Assembly: GCA_050331095.1 (NCBI GenBank)
Contig: JBHJHE010000019.1
Span: 38,483-102,482 of the forward strand
DNA length: 64,000 nucleotides
From: MED-G105 sp050331095
GTDB taxonomy: Bacteria > Pseudomonadota > Alphaproteobacteria > Caulobacterales > Parvularculaceae
Direction: 5' to 3'
How positions within the stretch are numbered: the stretch's first letter is position 1; every line of letters starts with the position of its first letter. Below are positions 42,321 through 52,574 of the stretch, in pieces. The notes under the pieces are model-generated. The model was not told the DNA's origin and ran no database searches. It saw nothing but the letters and a program-made list of their open reading frames with translations. The position numbers were made by a program, and so were the translations under genes.

Positions 42321-44858
42321 ATGAGGCGACGGAGACAAGCGCACGGCGCGCTGGCGGCCATCATGTTGAGCGCGCTCGCGGCGCCGGGCGCTATCGCGCG
42401 GAATACGGACGATACGCCCGTAGCCGCTGAGCGCGGAGACGACGTCGATCGCGGCGCGCGTCGGCTCGACGGGTTCGTTCCGGTGCGCATCGAGGCGAAC
42501 GGGTCGGTTCGCCTGGAGTTGCCGCCCGCGGGGGAGAACGGCGTCATGTTGCGTGCGATCCATGCAACGGGGCTGACCGCCGGGCTCGGATCGAACCCGG
42601 TCGGGCTTGCCCGCGGCGCCTTCGAAGGGGGGCGGATCGTCGCTTTCCGCCGCATCGGCGACGCGATCGTTCTGGAGGCGGAAAACTGGCGGTATCGGGC
42701 GAGCGCCGACCAGCCATTGGAGAAACGCGCGGTCGCCGAGAGCTTCGCGCAATCGTTTCTGTGGTCCGCGGACGTCTTCGAAGATCTGCCGAACGGCGGA
42801 GCGCTCGTCGACATATCGCCGTTTCTCGAAAGCGACGCGTTCGGCGTCGCCGCTGCGTTGAAATCGGCGGGCGAAGGCGATTTCGAGCTCGATCCCAAGC
42901 GCAGCTTCGCGCTGCCGGGGGCTGCGCTCGCCTTCCCCGACAATGTGGAGTTCGACGCCGCGCTCACCTTCGCCGCGAACACGCCGGGCCCCGAGACGCG
43001 GGCGGCCGCCGCCGACGCGCGGGCCGTCACGCTCGTCCAGCACCATTCGTTCGTCCGCCTGCCCGACGACGGCTATCGCCCCCGCGCGTTCGACCCGCGC
43101 GTCGGCGCCATCGAAGTTCCGTACTACGATTTCAGCGCGCCGCTCGACGCGCCCCTTCGCAAGGGCCTGGCGAGACGGTTCCGCCTGGAGCGGGCGGACG
43201 CGAGCGCCTCCAGGGGGCCGGTCATGAAGCCGCTCGTTTTCTACGTCGATCCCGGCGCGCCGAAACGGGTGCGCGACGCCCTCGTCGACGGCACGCGCTG
43301 GTGGGCCGACGCATTCGACGCCGCGGGCTTCGAAAACGCGTTCGAGGTGCGGCTTTTGCCGGAGGACGCGCACCCCTTCGACGTGCGGTACAACGTCATT
43401 CAGTGGACGCACCGCCAGACGCGTGGATGGTCCTATGGCGGCGGGGTCCATGATCCGCGTACGGGAGAGATGCTGAAGGCGCACGTCATCCTCGGCAGCC
43501 AGCGCGTGCGCCAGGACCGGATGATCTTCGAGGGGCTCGCAGGGGCCGGAAAATCCGGTTCCGGCGCGCCGGACGACCCGGTCGAGATCGCGCTCGCCCG
43601 GATCCGCCAGCTCGCCGCTCACGAAGTCGGCCACACGCTCGGCTTCGCCCACAACTTCGCCGCCAGCGGAGACGACCGCGCCTCGGTGATGGACTACCCG
43701 GCCCCGCTCGTGACGCCGACGGCGGACGGCGGTCTTGATTTTTCACAAGCTTACGGCGTCGGCGTCGGCGCATGGGACGCGTTCGCGGTCAAATGGCTCT
43801 ATAGCGAGTTTGCACCGAATACGGACGAAAATCGAGCCCTCGCCGCCATCGTCGCCGAAGCCGACGCGGCGGGCCTGCGCTTCGTCGACGACGCAAACGC
43901 CCGCGACGTCGGGTCGGCGCACCCAGCCGGCAGCCTCTGGGACAATGGCGCCGACCCCGTCGCATCGCTCGAGACGACGCTCCGGGTGCGCGACGTCGCC
44001 CTCTCGAATTTCGGCCGACGCTCGCTTCGCAAAGGACGCCCGGCGAGCGACCTCACGGCCGTCTTGCCGCCGATCTATCTCTATCACCGCTACCAGACGC
44101 AAGCGGCCGCGAAGCTCGTCGGCGGCTACCGCTTCCGCCACGCCGTCGTCGGCGACGGCCGCGAGGCCAATACGCCGGTGACGCCGGCGAACCAGCGCCG
44201 GGCCCTGGCGGCGCTCCTCCAGACGATCGATCCGCAAGCGCTCGATCTGCCGAACGACGTTCTTGATCTCCTGAGCCCGTCGATCGCGGAAGGCGAGCTT
44301 TTCGCGGGCGAGACCGGCGCGATGTTCGACCTGGCGAGCGCCGCCGACGCCGCGGCGAGCCTGACGCTCTCCGCGCTCCTGCATCCCGCGCGCGCCGCGC
44401 GGCTTGTCGAAACCCATCGGCGCGACCCAAACGCCTTGAGTCTCGAAGAGGCGCTTGGCGCGATCGACGCGAGCGTCTTCGCCGAGGCTTCAAGCCCTCG
44501 GCTCGATGAGATCGCGCGCGTCGTCCGTGCGCGGTTCGTATCGACGCTGATCGACCTGGCGTCCGGCGCGCTGCCCGCCGGCGAGGCGCAGGCCGCCTAC
44601 GTCGGCGCCCCCGGGGGCGCCGGCGACGCTGCGGCGACGCCCGTCCGGGTGCGCGTCGACGCTTACCTCAACGCGCTCCGCAGCCGTCTGTCCGACGGCG
44701 CGGCGTCCGACGCTCACAAGGCCTGGCTTGCGAAACGCAGCGCCCGACATCTCGACCGCCATGCGCCCGACGCGCCGCCCACCATCGCGCCGCGCTCGGC
44801 GCCGCCCGGCAGCCCCATCGGCGCGCGCGAGACCTGCTGGCATTGCGAGCCGCTTTGA
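42321..44858 (+). CDS. Secreted zinc-dependent metalloprotease (DUF5117/DUF4953 type)
   Basis: 845 residues with an N-terminal signal peptide (basic start, hydrophobic ALAAPGAIA). The zinc site is HEVGHTLGFAHNF, with His434, Glu435, His438 and a third His further along, followed by a Met-turn-like SVMDYP. The N-terminal DUF5117-type domain reads GFVPVRIE and GLGSNPVGL. Such large proteases are periplasmic or outer-membrane proteins of Proteobacteria and Bacteroidetes, and substrates are unknown. The last residues include two Cys (ETCWHCEPL), which could be lipid- or disulfide-linked. ATG follows GGAGG by six bases. The stop overlaps the start of the oxidase gene. Confidence 0.8.
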   Translation: MRRRRQAHGALAAIMLSALAAPGAIARNTDDTPVAAERGDDVDRGARRLDGFVPVRIEANGSVRLELPPAGENGVMLRAIHATGLTAGLGSNPVGLARGAFEGGRIVAFRRIGDAIVLEAENWRYRASADQPLEKRAVAESFAQSFLWSADVFEDLPNGGALVDISPFLESDAFGVAAALKSAGEGDFELDPKRSFALPGAALAFPDNVEFDAALTFAANTPGPETRAAAADARAVTLVQHHSFVRLPDDGYRPRAFDPRVGAIEVPYYDFSAPLDAPLRKGLARRFRLERADASASRGPVMKPLVFYVDPGAPKRVRDALVDGTRWWADAFDAAGFENAFEVRLLPEDAHPFDVRYNVIQWTHRQTRGWSYGGGVHDPRTGEMLKAHVILGSQRVRQDRMIFEGLAGAGKSGSGAPDDPVEIALARIRQLAAHEVGHTLGFAHNFAASGDDRASVMDYPAPLVTPTADGGLDFSQAYGVGVGAWDAFAVKWLYSEFAPNTDENRALAAIVAEADAAGLRFVDDANARDVGSAHPAGSLWDNGADPVASLETTLRVRDVALSNFGRRSLRKGRPASDLTAVLPPIYLYHRYQTQAAAKLVGGYRFRHAVVGDGREANTPVTPANQRRALAALLQTIDPQALDLPNDVLDLLSPSIAEGELFAGETGAMFDLASAADAAASLTLSALLHPARAARLVETHRRDPNALSLEEALGAIDASVFAEASSPRLDEIARVVRARFVSTLIDLASGALPAGEAQAAYVGAPGGAGDAAATPVRVRVDAYLNALRSRLSDGAASDAHKAWLAKRSARHLDRHAPDAPPTIAPRSAPPGSPIGARETCWHCEPL

Positions 44859-45973
44859 CGGGAAACGCCGCATACGACGTTGCGGTCGTCGGCCTCGGCG
44901 TCATGGGCGCGGCCTGCGCCGCCTACGCCGCGTCGGCGGGATTGTCCGTCGTCGGCTTCGACGCGCGCCGGCCGCCCCATGATCGGGGCAGCTCCCACGG
45001 AGAAACCCGGCTCCTGCGCGTCTCATATGCGGAGGGCGAGGCCTACGTCCCGCTTGCGCGACGCGCCCGCGACCTTTGGCGGACGCTCGGCGACGAGGCC
45101 GGCGAGGCGTTGTTCGAGGAGACGGGCGTTCTTTACGCCGGCCCGCCGACGAGCGCGCTGCTGACGGGCGTCAAGACGGCGGCGGCGAAACACGGCCTGG
45201 CGCTTTCATCGCCGCTCAACGACAGCGCCCTCGCGCCGCGCCTTCAGCCGGCGTGGGAGGCGATCTTCGAAGACGGCGCGGGCTTCCTGCGCGCTGAAGA
45301 CGCGTTGTGCGCCCTGTTGGAGAAAGCCTCGCGCGCCGGCGCCGCGTTGCGCCCCGGCGTCGGCGCGCGCGCGACGCCGGACGGCGGGGCGATCGAGGCG
45401 GCCGGCGAGATCATCCGTGCTCAGCGGATTATTCTTTGCGTCGGCGCGTGGCTCCCTGACGCCGCGATGGGCCTCGCGCCGGCGCTCGCGGGAGCGCTTC
45501 GGCTCCAGCGTCAAACGCTCCACTGGTACGACGCCGGCCCGGCGTTTACGCGTGCGGCCGGCTTCAAGCCGTTCGTGCTGGCGGCAGCCGACGACGCCTG
45601 GATCTATGGCTTCCCGTCGATCGACGGCGCGACGCTCAAGGCGGCGAACCATTTCGGCGGCGCGCGGATCGCGTCTCCTAACGACTTGGACGCGCCCGTC
45701 GACGAAGCGGCCGCCGCGAGGATCGACGCAGCGCTCGCCGACGCCTTTCCGGATCTCGGCCCCAGGCGGCGCTCGAAGAACTGCATCTACACGATGACGC
45801 CGGACGAAGCCTTCGCCATCGGCCCCGTGCGCGAGAACGTTCTCGTCGTCGGCGGCATGTCGGGTCACGGGTTCAAGTTCGCCCCGGCGATCGGCGAAGC
45901 GGCCGCGACATGGTCCGCGACCGGCGCCCTGCCGGACGGGTTCGACATGTTCTCGCCGGCGCGCTTCGCCTAA
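44855..45973 (+). CDS. FAD-dependent amine oxidase of the sarcosine/N-methyltryptophan oxidase family
   Basis: 372 residues from TTG 44855, which overlaps the protease TGA as TTGA. Length equals E. coli SolA. FAD-binding VVGLGVMGAACA at about 8-19, the RGSSHGETRLLRVSY segment near the flavin, and C-terminal NCIYTMTPDEAFAIGPV with VVGGMSGHGFKFAP, where the family's covalent flavin Cys is normally found (Cys in KNCIY). It would oxidise N-methyl amino acids to aldehyde plus peroxide. A TTG at 44843 is a possible longer start. It converges with feoB, the stops overlapping by four bases. Confidence 0.8.
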   Translation: MTGNAAYDVAVVGLGVMGAACAAYAASAGLSVVGFDARRPPHDRGSSHGETRLLRVSYAEGEAYVPLARRARDLWRTLGDEAGEALFEETGVLYAGPPTSALLTGVKTAAAKHGLALSSPLNDSALAPRLQPAWEAIFEDGAGFLRAEDALCALLEKASRAGAALRPGVGARATPDGGAIEAAGEIIRAQRIILCVGAWLPDAAMGLAPALAGALRLQRQTLHWYDAGPAFTRAAGFKPFVLAAADDAWIYGFPSIDGATLKAANHFGGARIASPNDLDAPVDEAAAARIDAALADAFPDLGPRRRSKNCIYTMTPDEAFAIGPVRENVLVVGGMSGHGFKFAPAIGEAAATWSATGALPDGFDMFSPARFA

Positions 45974-47817
45974 AGAAACGCCCGCGCGACATGATAGGTA
46001 AGCCCCGCGCCGATATAGGCGAGCGCGAACAGGTAGCCGAAGGCGAACGCCGTCCATTTCCACGAATTCGTCTCCCGGCGGATCGTCGCGAGGGTCGCGA
46101 AGCACTGCGGCGCGAAGACGTACCAGGCGAGGAAGGCGAGCGCCGTCGGCAGGGTCCACGCCGACTGCAACGCGCTCGCGAGGCCGGCGGCGTTCTCCTC
46201 CCCGCCCTGCACCGCGTAGACGGTGCCGAGCGCGCCGACCGCGACTTCGCGCGCCGCCATGCCGGGGATGAGCGCGATGGCGATCTCGAGGTTGAAGCCG
46301 ATGGGCCGCAGGAGCGGCTCGAGGAGGCCGCCGATCCGCCCGGCGAACGTCTCGCGCAGCGAGCCCGCGCCGGCCGGGTAGCTCGCCAGGAACCAAAGGA
46401 CGATCGACGTCGCCAAAATGATCGTGCCGGCCCGCTTGAGAAAGCTCCAGGCCCGCGTCCACAGGCCGATAAGCATGTCGCGCGGATCGGGCGCCTTATA
46501 GGTCGGCAACTCCATCATCAGCGGCTGCGGCGCGCCTTTGGTCAGCGTGCGTTTCAGGACGAACGCCACAATAACGCCGCTGGCGACGCCGACGAGATAG
46601 AGCCCGAACATAACGAGCCCCTGGAGATTGAAGCCGCCGACCGACGCCGGCGGCACGAACGCGGCGATGATGAGGGCGTAGACCGGCAGGCGCGCCGAAC
46701 ACGTCATCAGCGGCGAGATCATGATCGTCGTCAGCCGGTCGCGTTCGCTGTCGATGACCCGCGCCGCCATGACGCCGGGAATGGCGCAGGCGAAGCTCGA
46801 CAGGAGCGGGATGAACGCGCGCCCGTTGAGCCCGACGCGGCGCATCAGATCGTCCATCAGAAAAGCCGCGCGCGCGAGATAGCCCGTCGCTTCCAGCGCC
46901 AGGATGAACGCGAACAGGATGAGGATCTGGGGCAGGAAGATCACGACGCTGCCGACCCCGGCGATGACGCCGTCGACAAGGAGGCTCCGCAACGCCCCCG
47001 CCGGAAGCGCCCCGCGCACGGCGTCGCCGAAAGCGCCCGCAAGCCCGTCGATCGCATCCATCGGCGCGGCGGCCCAGGAGAAGACCGCCTGGAACATGAA
47101 GAACAGCAGCGTCAGGAGCGCGATCGGCCCCGCGACCGGGTGCAGGACGATCTTGTCGATTTCGCGCGTCAGCCGGTGGAACGGCGGCTCGTGCACGATC
47201 GCGTCGTTGGCGATCGACCGGGCCTCTCGCTGCAGATCTTTCAAAGACGGCGACGGGTCGGACGGCGCTGTCGGCGGACCGTCGCCGCCTTGCTCGTCGA
47301 ACCAGGCGTCGAGCCGGGTCAGCAACTCCGCGCGGCCCGCCTTGCGCGTCGCGCGCGTCGGCACGACCGGCGCCCCGAGACGCGCCTCGAGCGCGGCGAC
47401 GTCGATCTCGAGCCCGTCGCGCTCGGCGAGGTCCATCATGTTGAGGGCGACGACCATCGGCCGCCCGAGCGCGCGTAACTGCAGAATGCTGTGGAGGTGC
47501 GTGCGCAACGTCGCCGCGTCGATCAGCGCGACGAGCAAATCGGGCGCATCGAGCCCCGCGGCCCGGCCCGTGAGCGCGTCGATCGCGACGCGTTCGTCCA
47601 TCGACCGCGGCGTGAGGCCGTAGACGCCGGGGAGATCGACGGCCTCGACGCGCCGCCCGCCCGGCGTCGTGAACCGGCCGACGCGCATCTCGACCGTGGC
47701 GCCCGGATAGTTCGCGACCTTGGCGCGGCCGCCGGTGAGGCCGTTGAAGAGGGTCGACTTGCCGCTGTTCGGGGCCCCGACGAGCGCCAATCGAAGGCCG
47801 GCCGCTTGCGCCGTCAT
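45970..47817 (-). CDS. feoB: Ferrous iron transporter FeoB
   Basis: 615 residues. The N-terminal G domain shows P-loop GAPNSGKST at about 14-22, switch Thr in YPGATVE, DLPGVYG and LNMMDL, then a short helical GDI region and a C-terminal membrane domain with the two Gate motifs, including the Cys-bearing SFACAIPGVMA and MTCSARLPVYA. It takes up Fe(II) across the inner membrane. The length is on the short side for FeoB (family often 700 or more) because the C-terminal tail is reduced. ATGA overlap with feoA upstream. Confidence 0.93.
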   Translation of the reverse strand: MTAQAAGLRLALVGAPNSGKSTLFNGLTGGRAKVANYPGATVEMRVGRFTTPGGRRVEAVDLPGVYGLTPRSMDERVAIDALTGRAAGLDAPDLLVALIDAATLRTHLHSILQLRALGRPMVVALNMMDLAERDGLEIDVAALEARLGAPVVPTRATRKAGRAELLTRLDAWFDEQGGDGPPTAPSDPSPSLKDLQREARSIANDAIVHEPPFHRLTREIDKIVLHPVAGPIALLTLLFFMFQAVFSWAAAPMDAIDGLAGAFGDAVRGALPAGALRSLLVDGVIAGVGSVVIFLPQILILFAFILALEATGYLARAAFLMDDLMRRVGLNGRAFIPLLSSFACAIPGVMAARVIDSERDRLTTIMISPLMTCSARLPVYALIIAAFVPPASVGGFNLQGLVMFGLYLVGVASGVIVAFVLKRTLTKGAPQPLMMELPTYKAPDPRDMLIGLWTRAWSFLKRAGTIILATSIVLWFLASYPAGAGSLRETFAGRIGGLLEPLLRPIGFNLEIAIALIPGMAAREVAVGALGTVYAVQGGEENAAGLASALQSAWTLPTALAFLAWYVFAPQCFATLATIRRETNSWKWTAFAFGYLFALAYIGAGLTYHVARAFL

Positions 47818-48062
47818 TCAGCCGCCTCGCGACGCGCCGCGTCGTTCGGCTCGACGGAGACCGCCGCGGCCTCGTCAGCCCGAAGGGCGATCATCGTCCG
47901 CCCCAGACGAACGCAGATGGGCGCGCGCGCAAGCGGTCCAAAATGGACGGTCTCCACCTCGTCGCCCTCGGCGAACCCGATCTCGCGCAGTTTCGCTTCC
48001 AACGGCCCGCCGATCGCCGCCACCCGCGCCGGCCGGCCGCGCTCCAACTCGTCCAATCGCAT
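47814..48062 (-). CDS. feoA: Ferrous iron transport accessory protein FeoA
   Basis: 82-residue SH3-like protein. Typical signs are LDELERGRPARVAAIGG, LREIGFAEGDEVETVHFGPL and VRLGRTMIALRADEAAAV. It binds and assists FeoB. Its last codons overlap the feoB start as ATGA. The ATG at 48062 is 134 bases from the haloperoxidase terminator region, where the feo promoter should lie. I see no clear Fur box. Confidence 0.9.
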   Translation of the reverse strand: MRLDELERGRPARVAAIGGPLEAKLREIGFAEGDEVETVHFGPLARAPICVRLGRTMIALRADEAAAVSVEPNDAARREAAE

Positions 48063-48143
48063 TCGGTCATCCGCGTTGCGTCAACGGCCGTCATGTCACA
48101 ACTGCGAATGGCTTGCAATTTGCCGCGAGGTCTCCCCGCCCCA

Positions 48144-48175
48144 CGAAAAAAGGCCGCGCGCCATCGCGCGCGGCC
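48144..48175 (-). terminator. Rho-independent terminator after the haloperoxidase gene
   Basis: GGCCGCGCGC and GCGCGCGGCC pair around CATC. On the minus strand the hairpin is followed by TTTTTT. It begins about 20 bases after the haloperoxidase stop and separates that gene from feoAB downstream. Confidence 0.85.
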
Positions 48176-48196
48176 CCTTGCTGAAGCCGACGACGC

Positions 48197-49900
<1,704 letters not shown>

Positions 49901-50266
49901 GGATGTCTCCCTCGTGAGAAGAAGCGACGCGCGCGCCGTCCACGACGGGCGCCGCTGCGTTGTTTGCGCTCGGAAAAACCCTCAACTGATCGTGTCCGCG
50001 CGCGACCGTTCGCATGCGGAGGAGCGCCGGCGCGCGACGCTATTGAGCGCGCCTAACTCTTGAGGCGCGCCATTCGTGTCGAGATTATCCCGAGCGGCGG
50101 AAAGGCGGGGATTACGCTACGGAACGCTACGGAACGCGACGTTCGCGGGACGCCAAACGTCCCACGTCGTCAAGATACGGAATTATCGTGACGCGTCCAT
50201 GAAATTGGGGCGTTTTCCCACGTTAACCCTTCGTCATCGCGGCGAATGCGCGCTTGCGACAATCCG
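49901..50266. other. 366-base intergenic region upstream of the haloperoxidase gene
   Basis: No gene seen. It holds the haloperoxidase promoter side and the 3' flank of pxpC. It contains a 10-base direct duplication GCTACGGAAC at 50116-50135 and a small hairpin GGGACG-CCAAA-CGTCCC at 50147-50163 without a T run. Confidence 0.5.
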
Positions 50267-51211
50267 CTAAGCGAGGTCGATGTCGGGGACCCACGCGCGG
50301 AGAAAGGCGAGCTTGTCGCGCAATGCGTCGACGGCCTCTTCTCTGGTGCGTCGCAACAATCGCACGCGCGCCCCGGGCCTCAACTGCCCGAGCACGTGCC
50401 GGTCGCACCGGGCGACGCTGGCGACGCGCGGATAGCCGCCGGTCGTTTGCGCGTCCGCCAGCAACGCGAACGGCGCGCCGTTCTCCGGACACTGAACGAC
50501 GCCCGGAAAAACCGCGGCGCTCTTCATCTTGCCGTCGGAGGCGAGACGGAGCGGACGGCCTTCGAGCGCGAGCCCCATGCGGTCGCCTCGCCGTCCGACG
50601 ACGAAGGTCGTCTCGAAAAGCGCTTCGCGCGACGCCGGGTCGAGGAGGCCCGTCTCGGCGGATGCGCAGGCGCGCAGCGCGAACGCCTCGCCGATCACCG
50701 GCCGATGCGCCTCGGGCGTCCGTAATCGCGGGACCTCCGTCGCGGGCGCGATCAGCGTCAACTCGTCGTCCGCCGCGAGGCGACGCCCGCCGAGGCCGCC
50801 GAACCCGGCCGGCGCGTAGGTCGACGGCGAGCCGAGAAACGCGTCGGCTGCGAACCCGCCGGCGACGGCGAGATAGATCCGCGCGCCGAACGACAACCGC
50901 CCCACCGCAAGGACGTCGCCGCTGCGAGCCGCGTGGGTTCGATGTTGCGCGACCGGCGCGTCGTTAAGGCGAACCTCGGCGGGCGCGCCGGCGACTGCGA
51001 ACGCGACGTCGTCCCTAAACCGCGCCGTCAACCCGCCAAGCGCGATTTCAAGCGCCGTCTGGTCGGCCGCGCCGCCAACGAGGCGGTTCGCGAGGGCCAT
51101 CGAAACGGCGTCCGCCGGGCCGGACCAGGGCACGCCGAGATGGCGCGCGCCCCGGCGCATGCCGCCCTGAAGCGTCGTATAGGGACCTGGCGACATAACG
51201 CGCACGGTCAA
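50267..51211 (-). CDS. pxpC: 5-oxoprolinase subunit PxpC (KipA-like, biotin-dependent carboxyltransferase fold)
   Basis: 314 residues. The AHS2/KipA family signature is seen in SPGPYTTLQGGMRRGARHLGVPWSGPADAVS at the start, FVVGRRGDRMGLALEG and the Gly-rich ADAQTTGGYPRVA. With PxpA and PxpB it forms the prokaryotic ATP-dependent 5-oxoprolinase that opens pyroglutamate to glutamate. It is the last gene of pxpA-pxpB-pxpC and overlaps pxpB as ATGA. The gene ends in TAG. Confidence 0.88.
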   Translation of the reverse strand: MTVRVMSPGPYTTLQGGMRRGARHLGVPWSGPADAVSMALANRLVGGAADQTALEIALGGLTARFRDDVAFAVAGAPAEVRLNDAPVAQHRTHAARSGDVLAVGRLSFGARIYLAVAGGFAADAFLGSPSTYAPAGFGGLGGRRLAADDELTLIAPATEVPRLRTPEAHRPVIGEAFALRACASAETGLLDPASREALFETTFVVGRRGDRMGLALEGRPLRLASDGKMKSAAVFPGVVQCPENGAPFALLADAQTTGGYPRVASVARCDRHVLGQLRPGARVRLLRRTREEAVDALRDKLAFLRAWVPDIDLA

Positions 51212-51834
51212 AGGGGCGCGAACCTCACCCGCGCGCCCGGCCGCAGGACGAACGGGTTCGCCGCCTCAGCGTTGAAAAGCGTCGCGGGCGTGCGCCCGAT
51301 CAGCGGCCAGCCGCCGGGCGCGCCGAGCGCATAGATCCCGGCGTAAAGACCGCTGACGCCGACGGAGCCGGCGGGAACGCGTTGACGCGGCGCGGCGAGC
51401 CGTGGCGCTTCCAGGACAGGATCGAGCCCGGAAAGGTATGCGAAGCCGGGCATGAACCCGATCATATCCACCGTGTAGAGAGGGCTCGCGTGACGGCGGA
51501 CGATTTCGTCCGCACTCAGACCGAGCGCTCCTGCGAGCCCGTCAAGGTCCGGCCCGTCGCCGCCGCCGTAACGCACCGGAACGTCGATCGGCCCCGCCTC
51601 AGCAGCCTCTGGGATAGGGGCCGCGGCCCGGCCCGTCTCGAGACGCGCAGCGACGACGTCGCGCGAGCAGCGCGTGGGATCGTATCGGACCACGATTGAC
51701 GCAAGCCCGGCGACCACCTCCTCGAACGATCCGTCGTCGCGCAACCACGCGGCGATGCGTTGCGCCTCCGCTGCGTCGTTGACGGCGAGCTCAAGGGCGT
51801 CTTCGGCGACGTCCGAAAGGCGCGAGCCGCTCAT
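51208..51834 (-). CDS. pxpB: 5-oxoprolinase subunit PxpB (KipI-like)
   Basis: 208 residues of the AHS1/KipI family. The key stretch is VDMIGFMPGFAYLSGLDP, then PRLAAPRQRVPAGSVGVSG and GGWPLIGRTP. It partners PxpC in phosphorylating and cleaving 5-oxoproline. Overlaps both neighbours by four bases, indicating one operon with coupled translation. In Bacillus the homologous pair was first seen as a kinase-inhibitor system (KipI/KipA), but with pxpA here the metabolic role is more likely. Confidence 0.88.
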   Translation of the reverse strand: MSGSRLSDVAEDALELAVNDAAEAQRIAAWLRDDGSFEEVVAGLASIVVRYDPTRCSRDVVAARLETGRAAAPIPEAAEAGPIDVPVRYGGGDGPDLDGLAGALGLSADEIVRRHASPLYTVDMIGFMPGFAYLSGLDPVLEAPRLAAPRQRVPAGSVGVSGLYAGIYALGAPGGWPLIGRTPATLFNAEAANPFVLRPGARVRFAPL

Positions 51835-52574
51835 GAGTGCGCGCGGACGACGATCCCCGCCCCTTCGAGCCGCGAGCGGATTGCGCGCGCCGAACTCAAC
51901 GCCCCGGGACTGTCTCCATGCAGACAGATCGTATCGACGGCGAGGCGAACGCGACCGCCGCCATGGGCTGCGGCCTCTCCGGCTTGCGCAAGCGACAGCG
52001 CCTGGTCGGCGCGCCGCGCCTCGTCTTCGATCAGCGCGCCGTCGAGCCGACGACTACGTAGAGATCCGTCCGGCTCATAGGCGCGGTCGGCGAAGCCTTC
52101 GGCCACAAACCGCAAAGCCGCGCCGTCCGCCGCCCGCGCGAGCGCCGACATCGGCGGCCCGACGATCGCCGCGCGCGGCAGTCGCTTCGCCGCCGCGATG
52201 ACGCGCGCCGCCTTTTCCGCGTCTTTCGCCGCATCGTTGTAAAGCGCGCCGTGGGGCTTCACATGAGTCAGCTCAACGCCGAGACGCGCGGCTACGCCGG
52301 CGATGGCGTCGATCTGTTCGTTGAGCGACGTTTCGAGAGCGTCGAGCGGCGTCTCGACCGAGCGGCGTCCGAACCCATCTTTATCGGGATAGGAAGGGTG
52401 CGCGCCGGCGGCGACGCCGGCCTCGCGCGCAAGCGGCAGCGCCTCCGCCATCGAGCGTTCGTCGCCGGCGTGGCCGCCGCAGGCGACGTTGCAGCTCGTT
52501 ACGACGCCGATCAACGCGCCGTCGTCGCCGCAGCCTTCGCCGAGATCGGCGTTGAGATCAATCGTACGCGTCAT
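51831..52574 (-). CDS. pxpA: 5-oxoprolinase subunit PxpA (LamB/YcsF family)
   Basis: 247 residues. The LamB/YcsF signature is complete: DLNADLGEGCG at about 6-16, SCNVACGGHAGD, GVAAGAHPSYPDKDGFGRR, LTHVKPHGALYN and the late TICLHGDSPGAL. It is the hydrolytic subunit of 5-oxoprolinase. ATGA-type overlaps at both ends link it to an upstream NRAMP-type transporter and downstream pxpB. The order transporter-pxpA-pxpB-pxpC recalls the Bacillus ycsF/ycsG/kipIA cluster. Confidence 0.9.
   Translation of the reverse strand: MTRTIDLNADLGEGCGDDGALIGVVTSCNVACGGHAGDERSMAEALPLAREAGVAAGAHPSYPDKDGFGRRSVETPLDALETSLNEQIDAIAGVAARLGVELTHVKPHGALYNDAAKDAEKAARVIAAAKRLPRAAIVGPPMSALARAADGAALRFVAEGFADRAYEPDGSLRSRRLDGALIEDEARRADQALSLAQAGEAAAHGGGRVRLAVDTICLHGDSPGALSSARAIRSRLEGAGIVVRAHS

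Noticed and set aside
50147..50163. Hairpin GGGACG/CGTCCC as a terminator
   Set aside because: Short stem, no T run on either strand.
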